A DNA stretch of 64,000 nt, taken from Parasphingorhabdus sp. Its GTDB lineage: Bacteria > Pseudomonadota > Alphaproteobacteria > Sphingomonadales > Sphingomonadaceae. The stretch spans positions 1 through 64,000 of the forward strand of contig JAUCYS010000015.1 in the NCBI GenBank assembly GCA_030373505.1, given 5' to 3'. Both the position numbers and the translations under genes were made by a program. Numbering within the stretch: position 1 is the stretch's first letter; the number at the start of each line of letters is the position of its first letter. Shown here piece by piece: positions 8,952 through 19,061 of this stretch. The notes below the pieces were generated by a model. The model saw nothing but the letters and a program-made list of their open reading frames with translations. It was not told where the DNA came from and did not search any database.

Positions 8952-11678
8952 CTAGAAGCGGCCGCGCACCGTGATGCCATAGGTTCTTGGCTCTGCCAGG
9001 AAGGCCGAATAGGTCTGTTGCGACGCAACGAAGGGCGTGTTGAACGCAACCTGCGAATAATCGACATTGAACAGATTCTGTGCCCAGCCTTCGATCGCCC
9101 ACGCATCATCCGGACCACGGATACCGATACGCGCGTTAACCAGCGTGAACCCGTCCTGTTCCTTGCCGTAGAGCAGATCCGAACCGGTGTTATAGTCACT
9201 GGTCGTCCGGGCATTTATGTAAAACAGTCCGGTCAGCCCGGTGTTCCCGATTGGCGGGGTGTAGGACAGCGACGCCGTGGCGGTGATTTCCGGAGCGTTG
9301 GACAGATTGTCGCCTGGCAGCAGCCGCAGCGCCGGATCAAGGGCAGCCCCGGTGTCACGGCCAACCAGATCATTTTCATAGCTGGTGTCGGTATAGGTCA
9401 GGCCCATCGAGACGTTGACATAGTTGATCGGATTGATCGACGCTTCCAGTTCGACACCCTGTGCGACCACACCATATTTGACATTGTCAGGTGCGCAAGT
9501 ACCGGTGGCGGCGCTGGCATCACGATCCGCTCCGCCCAGGCTGTCGCTGCAGGCGTTGATGTTCTGGACAAGGAAGACCGAACCGTTGAACGTATTCAGC
9601 TGGAAATTGCTGAACTGCTGACGGAAAGCCGCGACGCTCAGCGAAAATTCCCGAGTGGAATATTTTGCACCGATTTCGAACGCATCGACCGTTTCCGGGT
9701 CGAATTGCAGATTGGCAGTTGTGCCCGCCGTTGCCGGATTGACCAGAGTGGAGCTGGTCAGCGCCGAGCGGTCCAGATTAAAGCCGCCAGCCTTGTAACC
9801 GCGCGAGTAGCTGCCGTAGAACAGGAGATCGTCGGTTGGCTTGTAGGACAGGATCGCTGTGCCGGTCAGCTCATTCTCGCTGCGGCTGTCGTTCAGGGTA
9901 ACACCGTCCAGTTCGGAGGTGGAATTGCCCTGACAGGACAGGCCGATCAGCCCGCCTGCCAATCCGGCAAGCGGTCCGCCAAGCAGCGGCGTGAACAACG
10001 CGCGCTGTATCGGGCACATCGTGTTGTCATTGGTGAAGGATGCGTTGAAATCCTTGGTTTCATGCGTGTAACGCAGGCCCACGGTCAGATCCAGCTTGTC
10101 GGTGACATGGAAGATATTGTGAGTGAAAGCCGCGAAATTCTCGCTTTTCTGATTGTAGATATCGAGAATGGAGCCTTTGTCATTGATCGTGGCGAGATTG
10201 TCGAGACCCGCAAAGATCAGCGGGGTCGCCGCGCCAAATGCACCCGCTCCGGCATTTGCGGCCAGCAAGGCAGCACGGCCACCAGCGCTCAGGCAGCCGG
10301 TGCTGGTTGGTGAGGCAAGCGCGGGGTTTACCGCGTTGACAATCCGGCACGGCGCGAAGGCACCATATTGTGTACCGAAGCGCAAATTGTCCCGCGTTTC
10401 CAGCTTTTCATTGGCGTAGAAGCCGCCGATCAGCCAGTCCAGCTTGTCATCGAATGCCGAGCCCTGCAGGCGCAGTTCCTGTGTAAAGGTCTTGAATTCA
10501 CGCGCGCCGGCATTTTTATTCGGTGCGCGATAGAGAATGTCGACCTGCGTATAATCGGTATCGGATGCCTGGAAGTTGGAATATTCCCGATAGCCGGTGA
10601 TCGAGGTGAAGTTCAGCTCGCCGATCTCGGCATTGAGTTCAACCGAACCACCGAAATCCTCTGTCTCGCCGGCATAGGAACGACCAGCGGTAACATAAAT
10701 GTCCCGGTTGAATGTGCTCTGGTTGAGCGCGGCAGGATTCTGACCCAGCCCAAGGAGAACCGGAATGATCGGGTTGGCGGGGTCGGTCAGAGCCGGCGCA
10801 CCCGGCTGTGGGAGGGCGAAGGGATCAAGGCCGGGGCTCACCCGTGCCTGCTGGGCAAATTCCGGCTGGACAAAGGTCGCTGCACAGCAGGCCTCGTCTT
10901 TCTTCGAATAGTCGCCGATTACCCGGATGCTCAGACCGTCATTGGGCTCGAACAGGAACTGACCGCGGATCAGATAGCGGTCCTTGTTGTTGACGTCCGT
11001 GCCGTTCACCACATCGTTGTAAAAGCCGTCGCGCTTCAGATAAACGCCGTCGATGCGCGCCGCAATCGTATCGCTGAGCGGAGCATTTATCCCGCCTTCG
11101 AGACGAATCTGGTCATAATTGCCATAGGTTGCAGAGGCATAGCCAGACAATTGGAATTCCGGTGCGGCGGTGGTGATGCTGATCATACCGGCGGAAGAGT
11201 TCCGGCCGCCCAGGGTACCCTGCGGGCCACGCAGAACTTCAATCCGTTCGATAGGGCCCAGTTCGCTTAGCGCGTTGCCGCTGCGCGAACGATAGACACC
11301 ATCGATAAACACGGCAACGGAGCTTTCAAGACCAGGATTATCGCCAACAGTACCGATGCCGCGAACACGGGCAGAGCCATTGGCTTCGTTGCCGGTGGAG
11401 GACACCAGCAGGGACGGAGCCAGCTGGTTCAGTTCGCGAATATCGCTGGTGCCGCTTTGCTGCAATTGCTCGGCACCGATTGCGGACACAGCGATCGGAA
11501 CATCCGACAGCGCTTGCGAGCGTCCTTGAGCGGTCACGACAATGATATTGCTGTCGACGGTCTCGTCATTTCGGTCCGCTTGGTCAGTGGCGTCCGATTG
11601 GGTCTGGGCATAAACGGGGGCGGTCGCAATGGCCGCAAGGGCGAATGCACAGGCGGATAGATTCAAGGCCAATTTCAT
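8952..11678 (-). CDS. TonB-dependent outer membrane receptor
   Basis: 908-residue outer-membrane transporter. A Sec signal peptide ends near VYAQ (about residue 25). A TonB-box-like NIIVVTAQGR follows, then the plug domain with RVRGIGT and VAVFIDGVYRSR and the RIEVLRGPQGTLGGRNSSAGMI block, then a 22-strand barrel ending in the aromatic F of VRGRF. The Shine-Dalgarno AGGAGAG supports the start. The substrate is not evident; sphingomonads carry many such receptors for siderophores, vitamins or carbohydrates. It appears to be a single-gene unit with its own terminator. Confidence 0.94.
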   Translation of the reverse strand: MKLALNLSACAFALAAIATAPVYAQTQSDATDQADRNDETVDSNIIVVTAQGRSQALSDVPIAVSAIGAEQLQQSGTSDIRELNQLAPSLLVSSTGNEANGSARVRGIGTVGDNPGLESSVAVFIDGVYRSRSGNALSELGPIERIEVLRGPQGTLGGRNSSAGMISITTAAPEFQLSGYASATYGNYDQIRLEGGINAPLSDTIAARIDGVYLKRDGFYNDVVNGTDVNNKDRYLIRGQFLFEPNDGLSIRVIGDYSKKDEACCAATFVQPEFAQQARVSPGLDPFALPQPGAPALTDPANPIIPVLLGLGQNPAALNQSTFNRDIYVTAGRSYAGETEDFGGSVELNAEIGELNFTSITGYREYSNFQASDTDYTQVDILYRAPNKNAGAREFKTFTQELRLQGSAFDDKLDWLIGGFYANEKLETRDNLRFGTQYGAFAPCRIVNAVNPALASPTSTGCLSAGGRAALLAANAGAGAFGAATPLIFAGLDNLATINDKGSILDIYNQKSENFAAFTHNIFHVTDKLDLTVGLRYTHETKDFNASFTNDNTMCPIQRALFTPLLGGPLAGLAGGLIGLSCQGNSTSELDGVTLNDSRSENELTGTAILSYKPTDDLLFYGSYSRGYKAGGFNLDRSALTSSTLVNPATAGTTANLQFDPETVDAFEIGAKYSTREFSLSVAAFRQQFSNFQLNTFNGSVFLVQNINACSDSLGGADRDASAATGTCAPDNVKYGVVAQGVELEASINPINYVNVSMGLTYTDTSYENDLVGRDTGAALDPALRLLPGDNLSNAPEITATASLSYTPPIGNTGLTGLFYINARTTSDYNTGSDLLYGKEQDGFTLVNARIGIRGPDDAWAIEGWAQNLFNVDYSQVAFNTPFVASQQTYSAFLAEPRTYGITVRGRF

Positions 11679-11820
11679 AACATGCTCTCCTGAAAAATTT
11701 CTTTTTTTATTAACACTATTGATAGCTCGCGATCGCAGATTGAAAAGCCCAAACGCGCGTGATTGCGTCGGTTTTCCACCGACTGTGACTTAATTGTCAG
11801 CTATTCCCCGCGGGGATTAT

Positions 11821-12423
11821 TCAATCGCTGTGGACCGGCCGTCGTGATCGCAGCGCTTGCGCCAACGTGCCTTCATCGAGATAATCAAGCTCGCCGCCGA
11901 CCGGTATACCATGCGACAGCTGGCTAAGACGTAACGGAAATTTTTCGAGGCGCTCGGCAATATAATGGGCCGTCGTCTGGCCCTCCAGGGTCGCATTCAT
12001 CGCCAAAACCACTTCATCAATGCCGCCAGCCTCAACTCGCCGAATCAATGTGTCAATTCCGATATCTTCCGGCCGAACCCCGTCAAGCGCAGACAATTTT
12101 CCGCCGAGCACGTGAAATTTGCCCGGAAACAGACGGGATTTGTCGAGCGCCCAGAGGTCGGAAACCTCTTCCACCACGCACAGCGCCTTCTCGTCGCGCC
12201 GGGGATCGGTGCATATCTGGCAGGGATCCTGGGTATCCACATTGCCGCAGATACTGCAGATGACGAGCCGTTCATCGACTTTGCTCATGGCCGCAAGAAT
12301 CGGCTTCATCGCCGTGTCCGGCCGTTTCAGCAGATAGAGCACGGCCCGCCGCGCCGAGCGCGGGCCGAGGCCGGGAAGCTTGGCGAGTGCCTGAACCAGA
12401 TTTTCGATCTCTTGCGATGCCAT
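11821..12423 (-). CDS. recR: Recombination mediator RecR
   Basis: 200 residues, typical length. N-terminal helix-hairpin-helix ([17 protein letters not shown]), zinc finger [16 protein letters not shown] at about 57-72, a Toprim domain ([13 protein letters not shown]) and the C-terminal Walker-B-like region. Works with RecF/RecO to load RecA on gapped DNA. The usual upstream partner dnaX is not in the window; the next gene is the divergent fmt. Confidence 0.96.
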   Translation of the reverse strand: MASQEIENLVQALAKLPGLGPRSARRAVLYLLKRPDTAMKPILAAMSKVDERLVICSICGNVDTQDPCQICTDPRRDEKALCVVEEVSDLWALDKSRLFPGKFHVLGGKLSALDGVRPEDIGIDTLIRRVEAGGIDEVVLAMNATLEGQTTAHYIAERLEKFPLRLSQLSHGIPVGGELDYLDEGTLAQALRSRRPVHSD

Positions 12424-12631
12424 GGCTTAGTCATTAGGAGCAGCCGCACAAACCTGCCAAGCAGAAAATGCCTGTCCTACACGAAGCGGATTCGATATCG
12501 TTCCGCTCATGTCGGGAACGGATCACATTTTTGAGGAAAAAAGCAAAACGAGGTGACGGAGGGCCGCCAGTCCGGAAAATCTGTTTCCGGATAAGGGGGT
12601 GTGACCCGTGTGACCCTGGGAAAGATTTAAT

Positions 12632-13555
12632 ATGACCGCCGGCAAAAAATCTCTGCGGATAGCCTTCATGGGAACACCCGATTTTGCGGTTCCGGCGCTG
12701 CGGGCGCTGCACGCGGCGGGGCATGAAATTGTGGCCGTCTATTCGCAGCCGCCACGACGCGCGGGGCGCGGCAAGAAACTGTCGCCCTCCCCTGTGCAGC
12801 GCCTGTCCGAGGAACTGGATATAGAAGTCCGAACGCCGGTGTCTCTGAAGGGCGAGGAAGAACAGGCCGCCTTTGTTGCGCTCGATCTCAATGTGGCGGT
12901 GGTCGCTGCCTATGGCCTGATCCTGCCGCAGCCCATCCTCGATGCCCCGAAAATGGGTTGCCTGAATATTCATGGCTCGCTGCTCCCCCGCTGGCGCGGC
13001 GCAGCCCCGGTGCAGCGCGCCATCCTGGCCGGCGACACCGAAACCGGCATCACCATCATGCAGATGGAAGCGGGCCTGGACACGGGCCCGATGCTGCTCA
13101 AGGCAGCGACACCGGTTGACGATAAAACCGCTGGCGAACTGACCGAAGAACTTGCCGAAACCGGAGCGGAGCTGATGGTGGAATATCTGGCATCGCCATC
13201 AAAACAGACTGCCGAAGCGCAGGATGACGCACTGGCCACCTACGCAAAAAAAATAGAGAAGCAGGAAGCGTGCCTCGATTTCAGCCAATCGGCCGAACAG
13301 GTCGAACGGCAGATACGGGCCTTCAATCCGGCTCCCGGTGCCTTTTTCGAATATCAGGGCGACCGATACCGCATTCTCGAGGCAAAGATCGAGGACCGAA
13401 CCGGTCCAGCGGGCAGCATATTGGACGAGCATCTCCTGATCGCCTGCGGCACGGGCGCGATCCGGCCCGAGACCATCCAGAAAGCCGGCAAGCCCGCCAT
13501 GGATCTTCCGTCCTTCCTTAACGGCAGCAAAATTCCGAAGGGCACCATATTATAA
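12632..13555 (+). CDS. fmt: Methionyl-tRNA formyltransferase
   Basis: Formylates initiator Met-tRNA using 10-formyl-tetrahydrofolate. 307 residues. N-terminal [15 protein letters not shown], the catalytic [19 protein letters not shown] block, and [21 protein letters not shown] are all conserved; the C-terminal tRNA-binding domain follows. The stop overlaps the truA start by one base (TAATG), so the two are co-translated. Confidence 0.96.
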   Translation: MTAGKKSLRIAFMGTPDFAVPALRALHAAGHEIVAVYSQPPRRAGRGKKLSPSPVQRLSEELDIEVRTPVSLKGEEEQAAFVALDLNVAVVAAYGLILPQPILDAPKMGCLNIHGSLLPRWRGAAPVQRAILAGDTETGITIMQMEAGLDTGPMLLKAATPVDDKTAGELTEELAETGAELMVEYLASPSKQTAEAQDDALATYAKKIEKQEACLDFSQSAEQVERQIRAFNPAPGAFFEYQGDRYRILEAKIEDRTGPAGSILDEHLLIACGTGAIRPETIQKAGKPAMDLPSFLNGSKIPKGTIL

Positions 13556-14298
13556 TGACCCGTTTTGCCCTCACCCTCGAATATGATGGCCGCCCGTTCA
13601 TGGGCTGGCAGCATCAGGATCACGGCCCCAGCGTCCAGCAGGCAGTGGAACAGGCGATCCACAAGATCACCGGCCAGGACGTCCGTGTTTTTGCTGCCGG
13701 ACGAACCGACGCCGGCGTCCACGCCTTGGCGATGCGCGCCCATTTCGATCTGGAAACGAAGCTCACTCCCTTCCGGCTCAGCGAGGGGATCAATGCCGGC
13801 CTGCGCCCTCATCCGGTGGCGGTGCTCGCCTGCGACATTGTCGATGACGAATGGCACGCGCGCTTCGCCTGCGAAGGACGGCGCTATCTCTACAAGATTA
13901 CCAACCGCCGCGCGCCGCTGACCTTCGACCGCGGCCTCAGCTGGCAGGTCGCCCCGGCGCTCGATGCCGAAGCGATGCATAATGCCGCACAGGCACTAAC
14001 CGGCCAGCATGATTTCACCACTTTCCGCTCGGCCCATTGTCAGGCGCAAAGCCCGGTCAAGACGCTCGACAGCATCTCGGTCAACCGCTTTGGCGAGGAA
14101 ATCGAGGTCGAGGTCGGCGCCCGCTCCTTCCTCCACCATCAGGTCCGCTCGATCGTCGGCTGTCTGAAGCTGGTCGGCACCGGCAAATGGTCAAAGGTCG
14201 ACCTCAAGCACGCGCTGGCGGCAAGGGACCGCAACGCACTGGGCTTCAACGCCCCGCCCGACGGGCTCTATTTTATCGAAGCGATCTATCCGGATTGA
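13555..14298 (+). CDS. truA: tRNA pseudouridine(38-40) synthase TruA
   Basis: Makes pseudouridine at positions 38-40 of tRNA anticodon arms. 247 residues; the catalytic aspartate is in [11 protein letters not shown] (about residue 52), with the [11 protein letters not shown] motif near the C-terminus. Follows fmt with a one-base overlap. Ends just before a double hairpin repeat that separates it from the convergent amidotransferase gene. Confidence 0.96.
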   Translation: MTRFALTLEYDGRPFMGWQHQDHGPSVQQAVEQAIHKITGQDVRVFAAGRTDAGVHALAMRAHFDLETKLTPFRLSEGINAGLRPHPVAVLACDIVDDEWHARFACEGRRYLYKITNRRAPLTFDRGLSWQVAPALDAEAMHNAAQALTGQHDFTTFRSAHCQAQSPVKTLDSISVNRFGEEIEVEVGARSFLHHQVRSIVGCLKLVGTGKWSKVDLKHALAARDRNALGFNAPPDGLYFIEAIYPD

Positions 14299-14302
14299 CC
14301 GT

Positions 14303-14384
14303 GCCCCTGCGCAGGCAGGGGCCCATCTCGGACCAGCACCTTCAGATGCAATGGCAGGAGATGGATTCCTGCCTACGCAGGAAT
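14303..14384. repeat. Double-hairpin intergenic repeat between convergent genes
   Basis: Two perfect 8-bp hairpins with 4-base loops: GCCCCTGC/GCAGGGGC at 14303-14322 and ATTCCTGC/GCAGGAAT at 14365-14384. They share the CTGC/GCAG core and are 42 bases apart. This looks like a REP-type element; in this position it may also stop transcription from truA and from the amidotransferase gene, although U-tracts are poor. Confidence 0.65.
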
Positions 14385-14385
14385 A

Positions 14386-16281
14386 CTAAAGTCCAAACAA
14401 CCGGCTCAGCGACTTGTCCAGCATCAGCAACTGCCATAGCAACCGGCTGTTGTCGGACCGTCCGGCGATATGATCCTCGGCGATCCTGCGCAGCGCCTTG
14501 CTGTCAAACCAGCCGGTCCGCGCCAGATTGCCGCCGCTGGCGATATCCTTCGCGGTGTCCGCCAGCGGTCCGCGGAACCATTGCGCGATCGGAGTCACGA
14601 AACCCATCTTGGGCCGGTACAATATGTCGCTGGGCAAATAGCGTTCCATCGATTTCTTGAGCAGATACTTGCCCTGCCCCCGGTGCACCCGCAGACTGGC
14701 CGGCAGCTTCGCGGCAAATTCCATCAGCCTGTAGTCGAGCAGCGGCTCGCGCGCCTCAAGGCCGACGGCCATGCTGGTGCGATCCATCTTGGTCAATATG
14801 TCGCCCGGCAGCCACATCTTCATGTCGGCATATTGCGCCTGGTCCAGCCCGTTGCGCGCCGGCGCCTGTTCCATCAGGTCGATCATCCGCTGCTCGGCCC
14901 GATAGCCGCCCAGATCGCTCCGCATCGCATCGGAATAGATCCGGTGGCGCCCCGAGGGCGTCGTGACGCCGACCGCTTCGGCATAGCCTTCCGGACCGGT
15001 CCGGGCCAGCGACAGCAGGGTCGACTTGGCGCGAAACGGGCGCGGGGCCCAGTCAGCCTTGGGATAGATCGATCCCAGCCAGCCAAAGGCCGGCCCCCGA
15101 AAGGACTGTGGCAGCAGGCCCCTCACCCGTTCCTCGGCATGGTGAAACACATGGCGGCGATAGCCGGCCATCGCCTCGTCAGCCCCGTCTCCGGACAGGG
15201 CCACCGTGACCGTCTCGCGGGCCAGCTCGCACACCCGATAGGTTGGCAGAGCGGAAGCATCGGCAAAGGGTTCGTCGAAATGATCCGCAAGCGTATCAAT
15301 CAGACCGAAATCATCCGCCGCGACAATGCGTTTGCGATGGTCGGTCTGGAACCGTTCCGCCACCTGCCGGGCATAGCCGGTCTCGTCCAGCGACTGCTCG
15401 TCAAAGCCGATCGTACAGGTCTTGACCGGTCGGCGACTGCGCTCGGCCATCAACGCCACCACGGCGCTGCTATCGACACCGCCGGAAAGAAACGCACCAA
15501 GAGGCACATCGGCAATCATCCGCAAACCCACCGCCTGCTTCAGCAGTTCGACTAGCTCTTCCTCCAGGGCGTTCGCCGACGCCTTGTGCCGCTGGCTGAA
15601 ATCCATATCCCAATATTGCACCGGATCGGGTTCCGGCTTGCCCTGTTCGAGCAACAGATAATGGCCGGCTGGCAATTTCTTCACACCCCGGAGCAAAGAG
15701 GTCTGATCCGGCACATAGCCAAAGGCGAGATAGTCATCGACCGCCCGCAGGCTTGGCTCCCGACGCAACAGCGGATTGGCCAGCAGACCTTTCAGTTCGG
15801 AGGCAAACAATATGCTGCCATCGGATACCGGTGCGTAAAACAGCGGCTTCACTCCGAGCCGGTCCCGGGCCAGAAACAATTGCCGACTGCGCTGGTCATA
15901 GAGCGCAAAGGCGAACATGCCGTTCAGTCGCTCCAGACAGTCGACGCCCCATTGCCGCCAGGCGTAGAGAATGACCTCGCTGTCGCTGCTGGTCTCGAAC
16001 CGGTGCCCCTTCGATTCCAGCTCTGCTCGCACTTCCCGGAAATTGTAAATCTCGCCGTTGAAGCTCAGCACCTGCGCTTCGTCGGCGGTCAGCATCGGCT
16101 GCGCGCCACCTTCCAGATCAATGATCGAAAGCCGCCGGTGGCCCAGCCCGACGCCCGGCGCCGTCCAGATGCCGGAGCCATCCGGGCCGCGGTGCGTCAG
16201 GCTGTCGGTCATCTTGCGCAGACGCGCCGGATCGACCGGCTTGGCCGTCTCCAAATGAAAAATACCGGTAATGCCGCACAT
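14386..16281 (-). CDS. XrtA/PEP-CTERM system amidotransferase (asparagine synthase-like)
   Basis: 631 residues, class II glutamine amidotransferase plus asparagine synthetase domain. The catalytic cysteine is C2 (MCGITGIF); glutaminase residues RLSIIDL and NGEIYNF follow; the synthetase part has the pyrophosphate loop LSGGVDSSAV and SGDGADE. In exosortase A loci this protein is thought to amidate a sugar or peptide component of the exopolysaccharide; its substrate is not known. Last gene of the leftward XrtA run. Confidence 0.92.
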   Translation of the reverse strand: MCGITGIFHLETAKPVDPARLRKMTDSLTHRGPDGSGIWTAPGVGLGHRRLSIIDLEGGAQPMLTADEAQVLSFNGEIYNFREVRAELESKGHRFETSSDSEVILYAWRQWGVDCLERLNGMFAFALYDQRSRQLFLARDRLGVKPLFYAPVSDGSILFASELKGLLANPLLRREPSLRAVDDYLAFGYVPDQTSLLRGVKKLPAGHYLLLEQGKPEPDPVQYWDMDFSQRHKASANALEEELVELLKQAVGLRMIADVPLGAFLSGGVDSSAVVALMAERSRRPVKTCTIGFDEQSLDETGYARQVAERFQTDHRKRIVAADDFGLIDTLADHFDEPFADASALPTYRVCELARETVTVALSGDGADEAMAGYRRHVFHHAEERVRGLLPQSFRGPAFGWLGSIYPKADWAPRPFRAKSTLLSLARTGPEGYAEAVGVTTPSGRHRIYSDAMRSDLGGYRAEQRMIDLMEQAPARNGLDQAQYADMKMWLPGDILTKMDRTSMAVGLEAREPLLDYRLMEFAAKLPASLRVHRGQGKYLLKKSMERYLPSDILYRPKMGFVTPIAQWFRGPLADTAKDIASGGNLARTGWFDSKALRRIAEDHIAGRSDNSRLLWQLLMLDKSLSRLFGL

Positions 16282-16290
16282 GGGTGCGCT

Positions 16291-17841
16291 CTAGCGCAGC
16301 CCCGCCATCGCGTCAGCCAATTTGTCGACCGGTCCGAGATCGGAGAGAAATGCCGGGATCGCCTTGCGCGGTGCTGTCTGGCGGCTGGCCTCGGCCGAAA
16401 CCAGTATCGCCACGGCCTGTTGCGGTCCCCCGAATATATTGTTCTTCAGCGTCTCCAGTTTCACGACAGATGCGCTCCCGGTAAGCTTGCCGCCAATGCT
16501 GTAAAAGGTAACGACATCGCGGACGACTGGGCCAGGCGCCATCAGCTCGACAGCCGCCGCGTTTTCCGGCGCGTCCAGCGTGCGATTGCGCGACCAGCCG
16601 GAGTCGGGGACAAGTTCCCCCTGCCCGTAGCCGACCATTTCCCGCCCCTCGCCCTGACGGTCGTAGACCGCGATCGCAAGATCGACTTCGCTTCCCGTCT
16701 CCCGGTTGCGATAGCGGCCAAGAAGCTGGTGACTGGCACCGTCAAATTGCGGCTGCCAGGGATAGCGAGGCTGATAGTCGACGCGCTCCCAACCGTTCAC
16801 GTCGGGCAGCGCAATCCTGTCGGGGACCGGTGATTCCTGGGCAGCTACTGCCGTCGTCCAGAGAACGGGGAGCAATATGATCGCGGCCATCGCAGCGACC
16901 ATTGTCGCAGGCTTCTGCGTGCCCCGCGGGGACTGGGCCTCCCGCAATGCATCGCCGTCAATCATCGGATCATCAATGCTGCGATCAAAAAAGGGCCAGC
17001 CAATGGCCATCACCATGATCAGCACAAAGGCGAAGAAGAACCAGCCGTAAAAGATATGGTCAAAACCGGCGGCAAAGTCTGTCGTCGTGTGATGCGCGAT
17101 ATAGATGGTGCCGAAGGCGCGGATGCCGTTGGCAATCACCGGTACGATCACAGCAGCGAGCATGAACAATATCCGCCGGTTCCAGCTCTGGAAACAGACA
17201 TTGCTGACCAGCGCGCCATAAGCCAGCATGGCGATCAGGAACTTAATCCCGGAACAGGCTTCGGCCACCCGGAAATAGCCGGTCGGCGTCGATATGAAAA
17301 TTCCGTCGATAAAGGCAGGAATATCGGCCCAGCCGAGAAAGATCATCGACAATTTGGCGGTGACCATTTGCAAAAAGGGTACGAATTCCTCGCCAAAGGG
17401 CACCAGGAAGAAACTGAAACACAGAGGAAAAACAAGGCCGCGCGCCACAGTCGGCCCCAGCAGCGTCACCACTGCGCCCTGCAGCATCATCAGCAGCCCG
17501 AGCTGCCGGGCAAAAGCGACACCTGCGGCTTCGCCCAGCAACCATCCGAGGGAAGCAATGGCGGTCAACAGGAGGCCCGGCCACCATATCTCCGGCGTCA
17601 GCTTCGCCAGTTCTTCCCGCCTTTGCTGCACCAGCCAGAAAAGGATGGGCAGGATCAGCAGGCAATGGTTGTAGGTCGAGATGGTCCACCATGTCCGCAC
17701 CATGTCCGCCGTATCGCGCCAGAAGAGCGCCAGGATCCCCAGCATGGCCAGCCCCAGCCATTTCAGACGGGTAGACCAGATCGAACCAGCTGCTGCTGGC
17801 CTGGGTTTGCTGACGACAGGATCGGCGGTCACGCTGGTCAT
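16291..17841 (-). CDS. xrtA: Exosortase A fused to EpsI-like domain
   Basis: Membrane transpeptidase that should cleave PEP-CTERM sorting signals. 516 residues from the ATG at 17841, which overlaps the glycosyltransferase stop (ATGA). The first ~290 residues are multi-pass; the catalytic triad is C196 (ACSGIKF), R241 (NGIRAFG) and H262 (DHIFYGW). The part after about 320 is an EpsI-like periplasmic domain fused in frame, a normal arrangement for XrtA. A longer frame upstream would add a proline/arginine-rich leader without support. No PEP-CTERM substrate gene is seen in the window. Confidence 0.93.
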   Translation of the reverse strand: MTSVTADPVVSKPRPAAAGSIWSTRLKWLGLAMLGILALFWRDTADMVRTWWTISTYNHCLLILPILFWLVQQRREELAKLTPEIWWPGLLLTAIASLGWLLGEAAGVAFARQLGLLMMLQGAVVTLLGPTVARGLVFPLCFSFFLVPFGEEFVPFLQMVTAKLSMIFLGWADIPAFIDGIFISTPTGYFRVAEACSGIKFLIAMLAYGALVSNVCFQSWNRRILFMLAAVIVPVIANGIRAFGTIYIAHHTTTDFAAGFDHIFYGWFFFAFVLIMVMAIGWPFFDRSIDDPMIDGDALREAQSPRGTQKPATMVAAMAAIILLPVLWTTAVAAQESPVPDRIALPDVNGWERVDYQPRYPWQPQFDGASHQLLGRYRNRETGSEVDLAIAVYDRQGEGREMVGYGQGELVPDSGWSRNRTLDAPENAAAVELMAPGPVVRDVVTFYSIGGKLTGSASVVKLETLKNNIFGGPQQAVAILVSAEASRQTAPRKAIPAFLSDLGPVDKLADAMAGLR

Positions 17842-19061
17842 GCCGCCACCTCGTCCGCAACCGATTGCGGGACTCCGCACAGGGTCGGCAGCCCGGCCAG
17901 CTGCATGTCCCATGAATAATGCGAATGGATCAATCGTCTCGCCTGATCGCCCAGACGTTCGGCTCGCGCGGGATGATCGAGCAACGCACAGACGAGACCT
18001 GCCTCCTCCCCGACCGATCCCGCAACGAGCAAATGCTCGCCATTGATCGCTTCGATGCCCTCTGCTGCACAGTCCGATGCAACCACTGCCTTGCCCATCG
18101 CCATCGCCTCCAACACCTTGTTCTGAATGCCGCGAGCGATCCGCAGCGGTGCGACCACTACATCGGCCGCGATGAGCCAGCTGCGAACATCATCCACCGC
18201 TCCCGTCACCACCGTTCCGTTCCTGCCATCCAGCTCGCGCACCTTGTCCGCCGGAGCCCTCCCGACTATGAAAAAACGCGCATCGGGAAAGCGGTCCAGA
18301 ATGTCCGGCATGGCCCGGTTGCTGAAACTCTGCACAGCCTGAATATTCGGCTGATAATCCATCTGGCCGGTAAACAGGATCGTTGGACCGTCATGGCCGA
18401 CATCTGCAGACTGCACATCCCTGCCGTCATAAAATGCCAGATCGATTCCGTTGCCGATTGCCCTGACGCGGGCCGCGGACAAACCCGATCGTGCGCGGAA
18501 CAGCTTGGCCTCGGCCTCGCTGACAAACAGACTCAGATCCGCCCGTTCCGAGACAGCTTTCTCGAAGGCACGCAGCAAGCGCCCTTCGCGGCGGTGAACC
18601 CAGGCCATCGGTCCCGAACCTTCCTCCGCATAGCTTTCGAATTTGGCACTATCGACATCGGCAAAATCCATCACCACCCTGCCCGCAAAATCCGCCGGAA
18701 TGAACTGCGCCATCTGTCCGGAAAATACGAAAATGCAATCAATCGGTCGCGTGGCGATGATATCAGCGACATAGGCTTCGAGCGCCGGGCTTTCGAAAGA
18801 GCTGAGCGATACCGGCTTTCCCGAAAACAGCGCTTCAACGCCTGCCTGCCACTGCGGCTTTTGCCGCAACACAATATCACAGGATGCCAGTTCGCTTTTG
18901 CGCTCCCATCCGGTTTGCTGCTCCGCTGCATCATCGGCGAAACAGCCAAGATGCACGGGCCCACAATCCATCAGCCTCTGCAAAAAATGATGCGAACGGA
19001 TCTTGTCGCCCCGGTTCGGTGGCCACGGCACCCGGTGCGCCAGAAACAATATTTCACCCAT
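17838..19061 (-). CDS. XrtA/PEP-CTERM system glycosyltransferase
   Basis: 407 residues from MGEILFLAHRVPWPPNRGD; this start overlaps the preceding stop by one base (TGATG). GT4-like fold: N-terminal RGDKIRSHHF typical of the exosortase-associated sugar transferase, and a C-terminal donor-binding region VVAPLRIARGIQNKVLEAMA with the EX7E-like motif. Likely adds a sugar to the polysaccharide repeat at the inner membrane. Confidence 0.9.
   Translation of the reverse strand: MGEILFLAHRVPWPPNRGDKIRSHHFLQRLMDCGPVHLGCFADDAAEQQTGWERKSELASCDIVLRQKPQWQAGVEALFSGKPVSLSSFESPALEAYVADIIATRPIDCIFVFSGQMAQFIPADFAGRVVMDFADVDSAKFESYAEEGSGPMAWVHRREGRLLRAFEKAVSERADLSLFVSEAEAKLFRARSGLSAARVRAIGNGIDLAFYDGRDVQSADVGHDGPTILFTGQMDYQPNIQAVQSFSNRAMPDILDRFPDARFFIVGRAPADKVRELDGRNGTVVTGAVDDVRSWLIAADVVVAPLRIARGIQNKVLEAMAMGKAVVASDCAAEGIEAINGEHLLVAGSVGEEAGLVCALLDHPARAERLGDQARRLIHSHYSWDMQLAGLPTLCGVPQSVADEVAA

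Noticed and set aside
16291..17913. Exosortase start at 17913
   Set aside because: Adds 24 residues read from the glycosyltransferase end; the ATG at 17841 with ATGA overlap fits the operon and the family.
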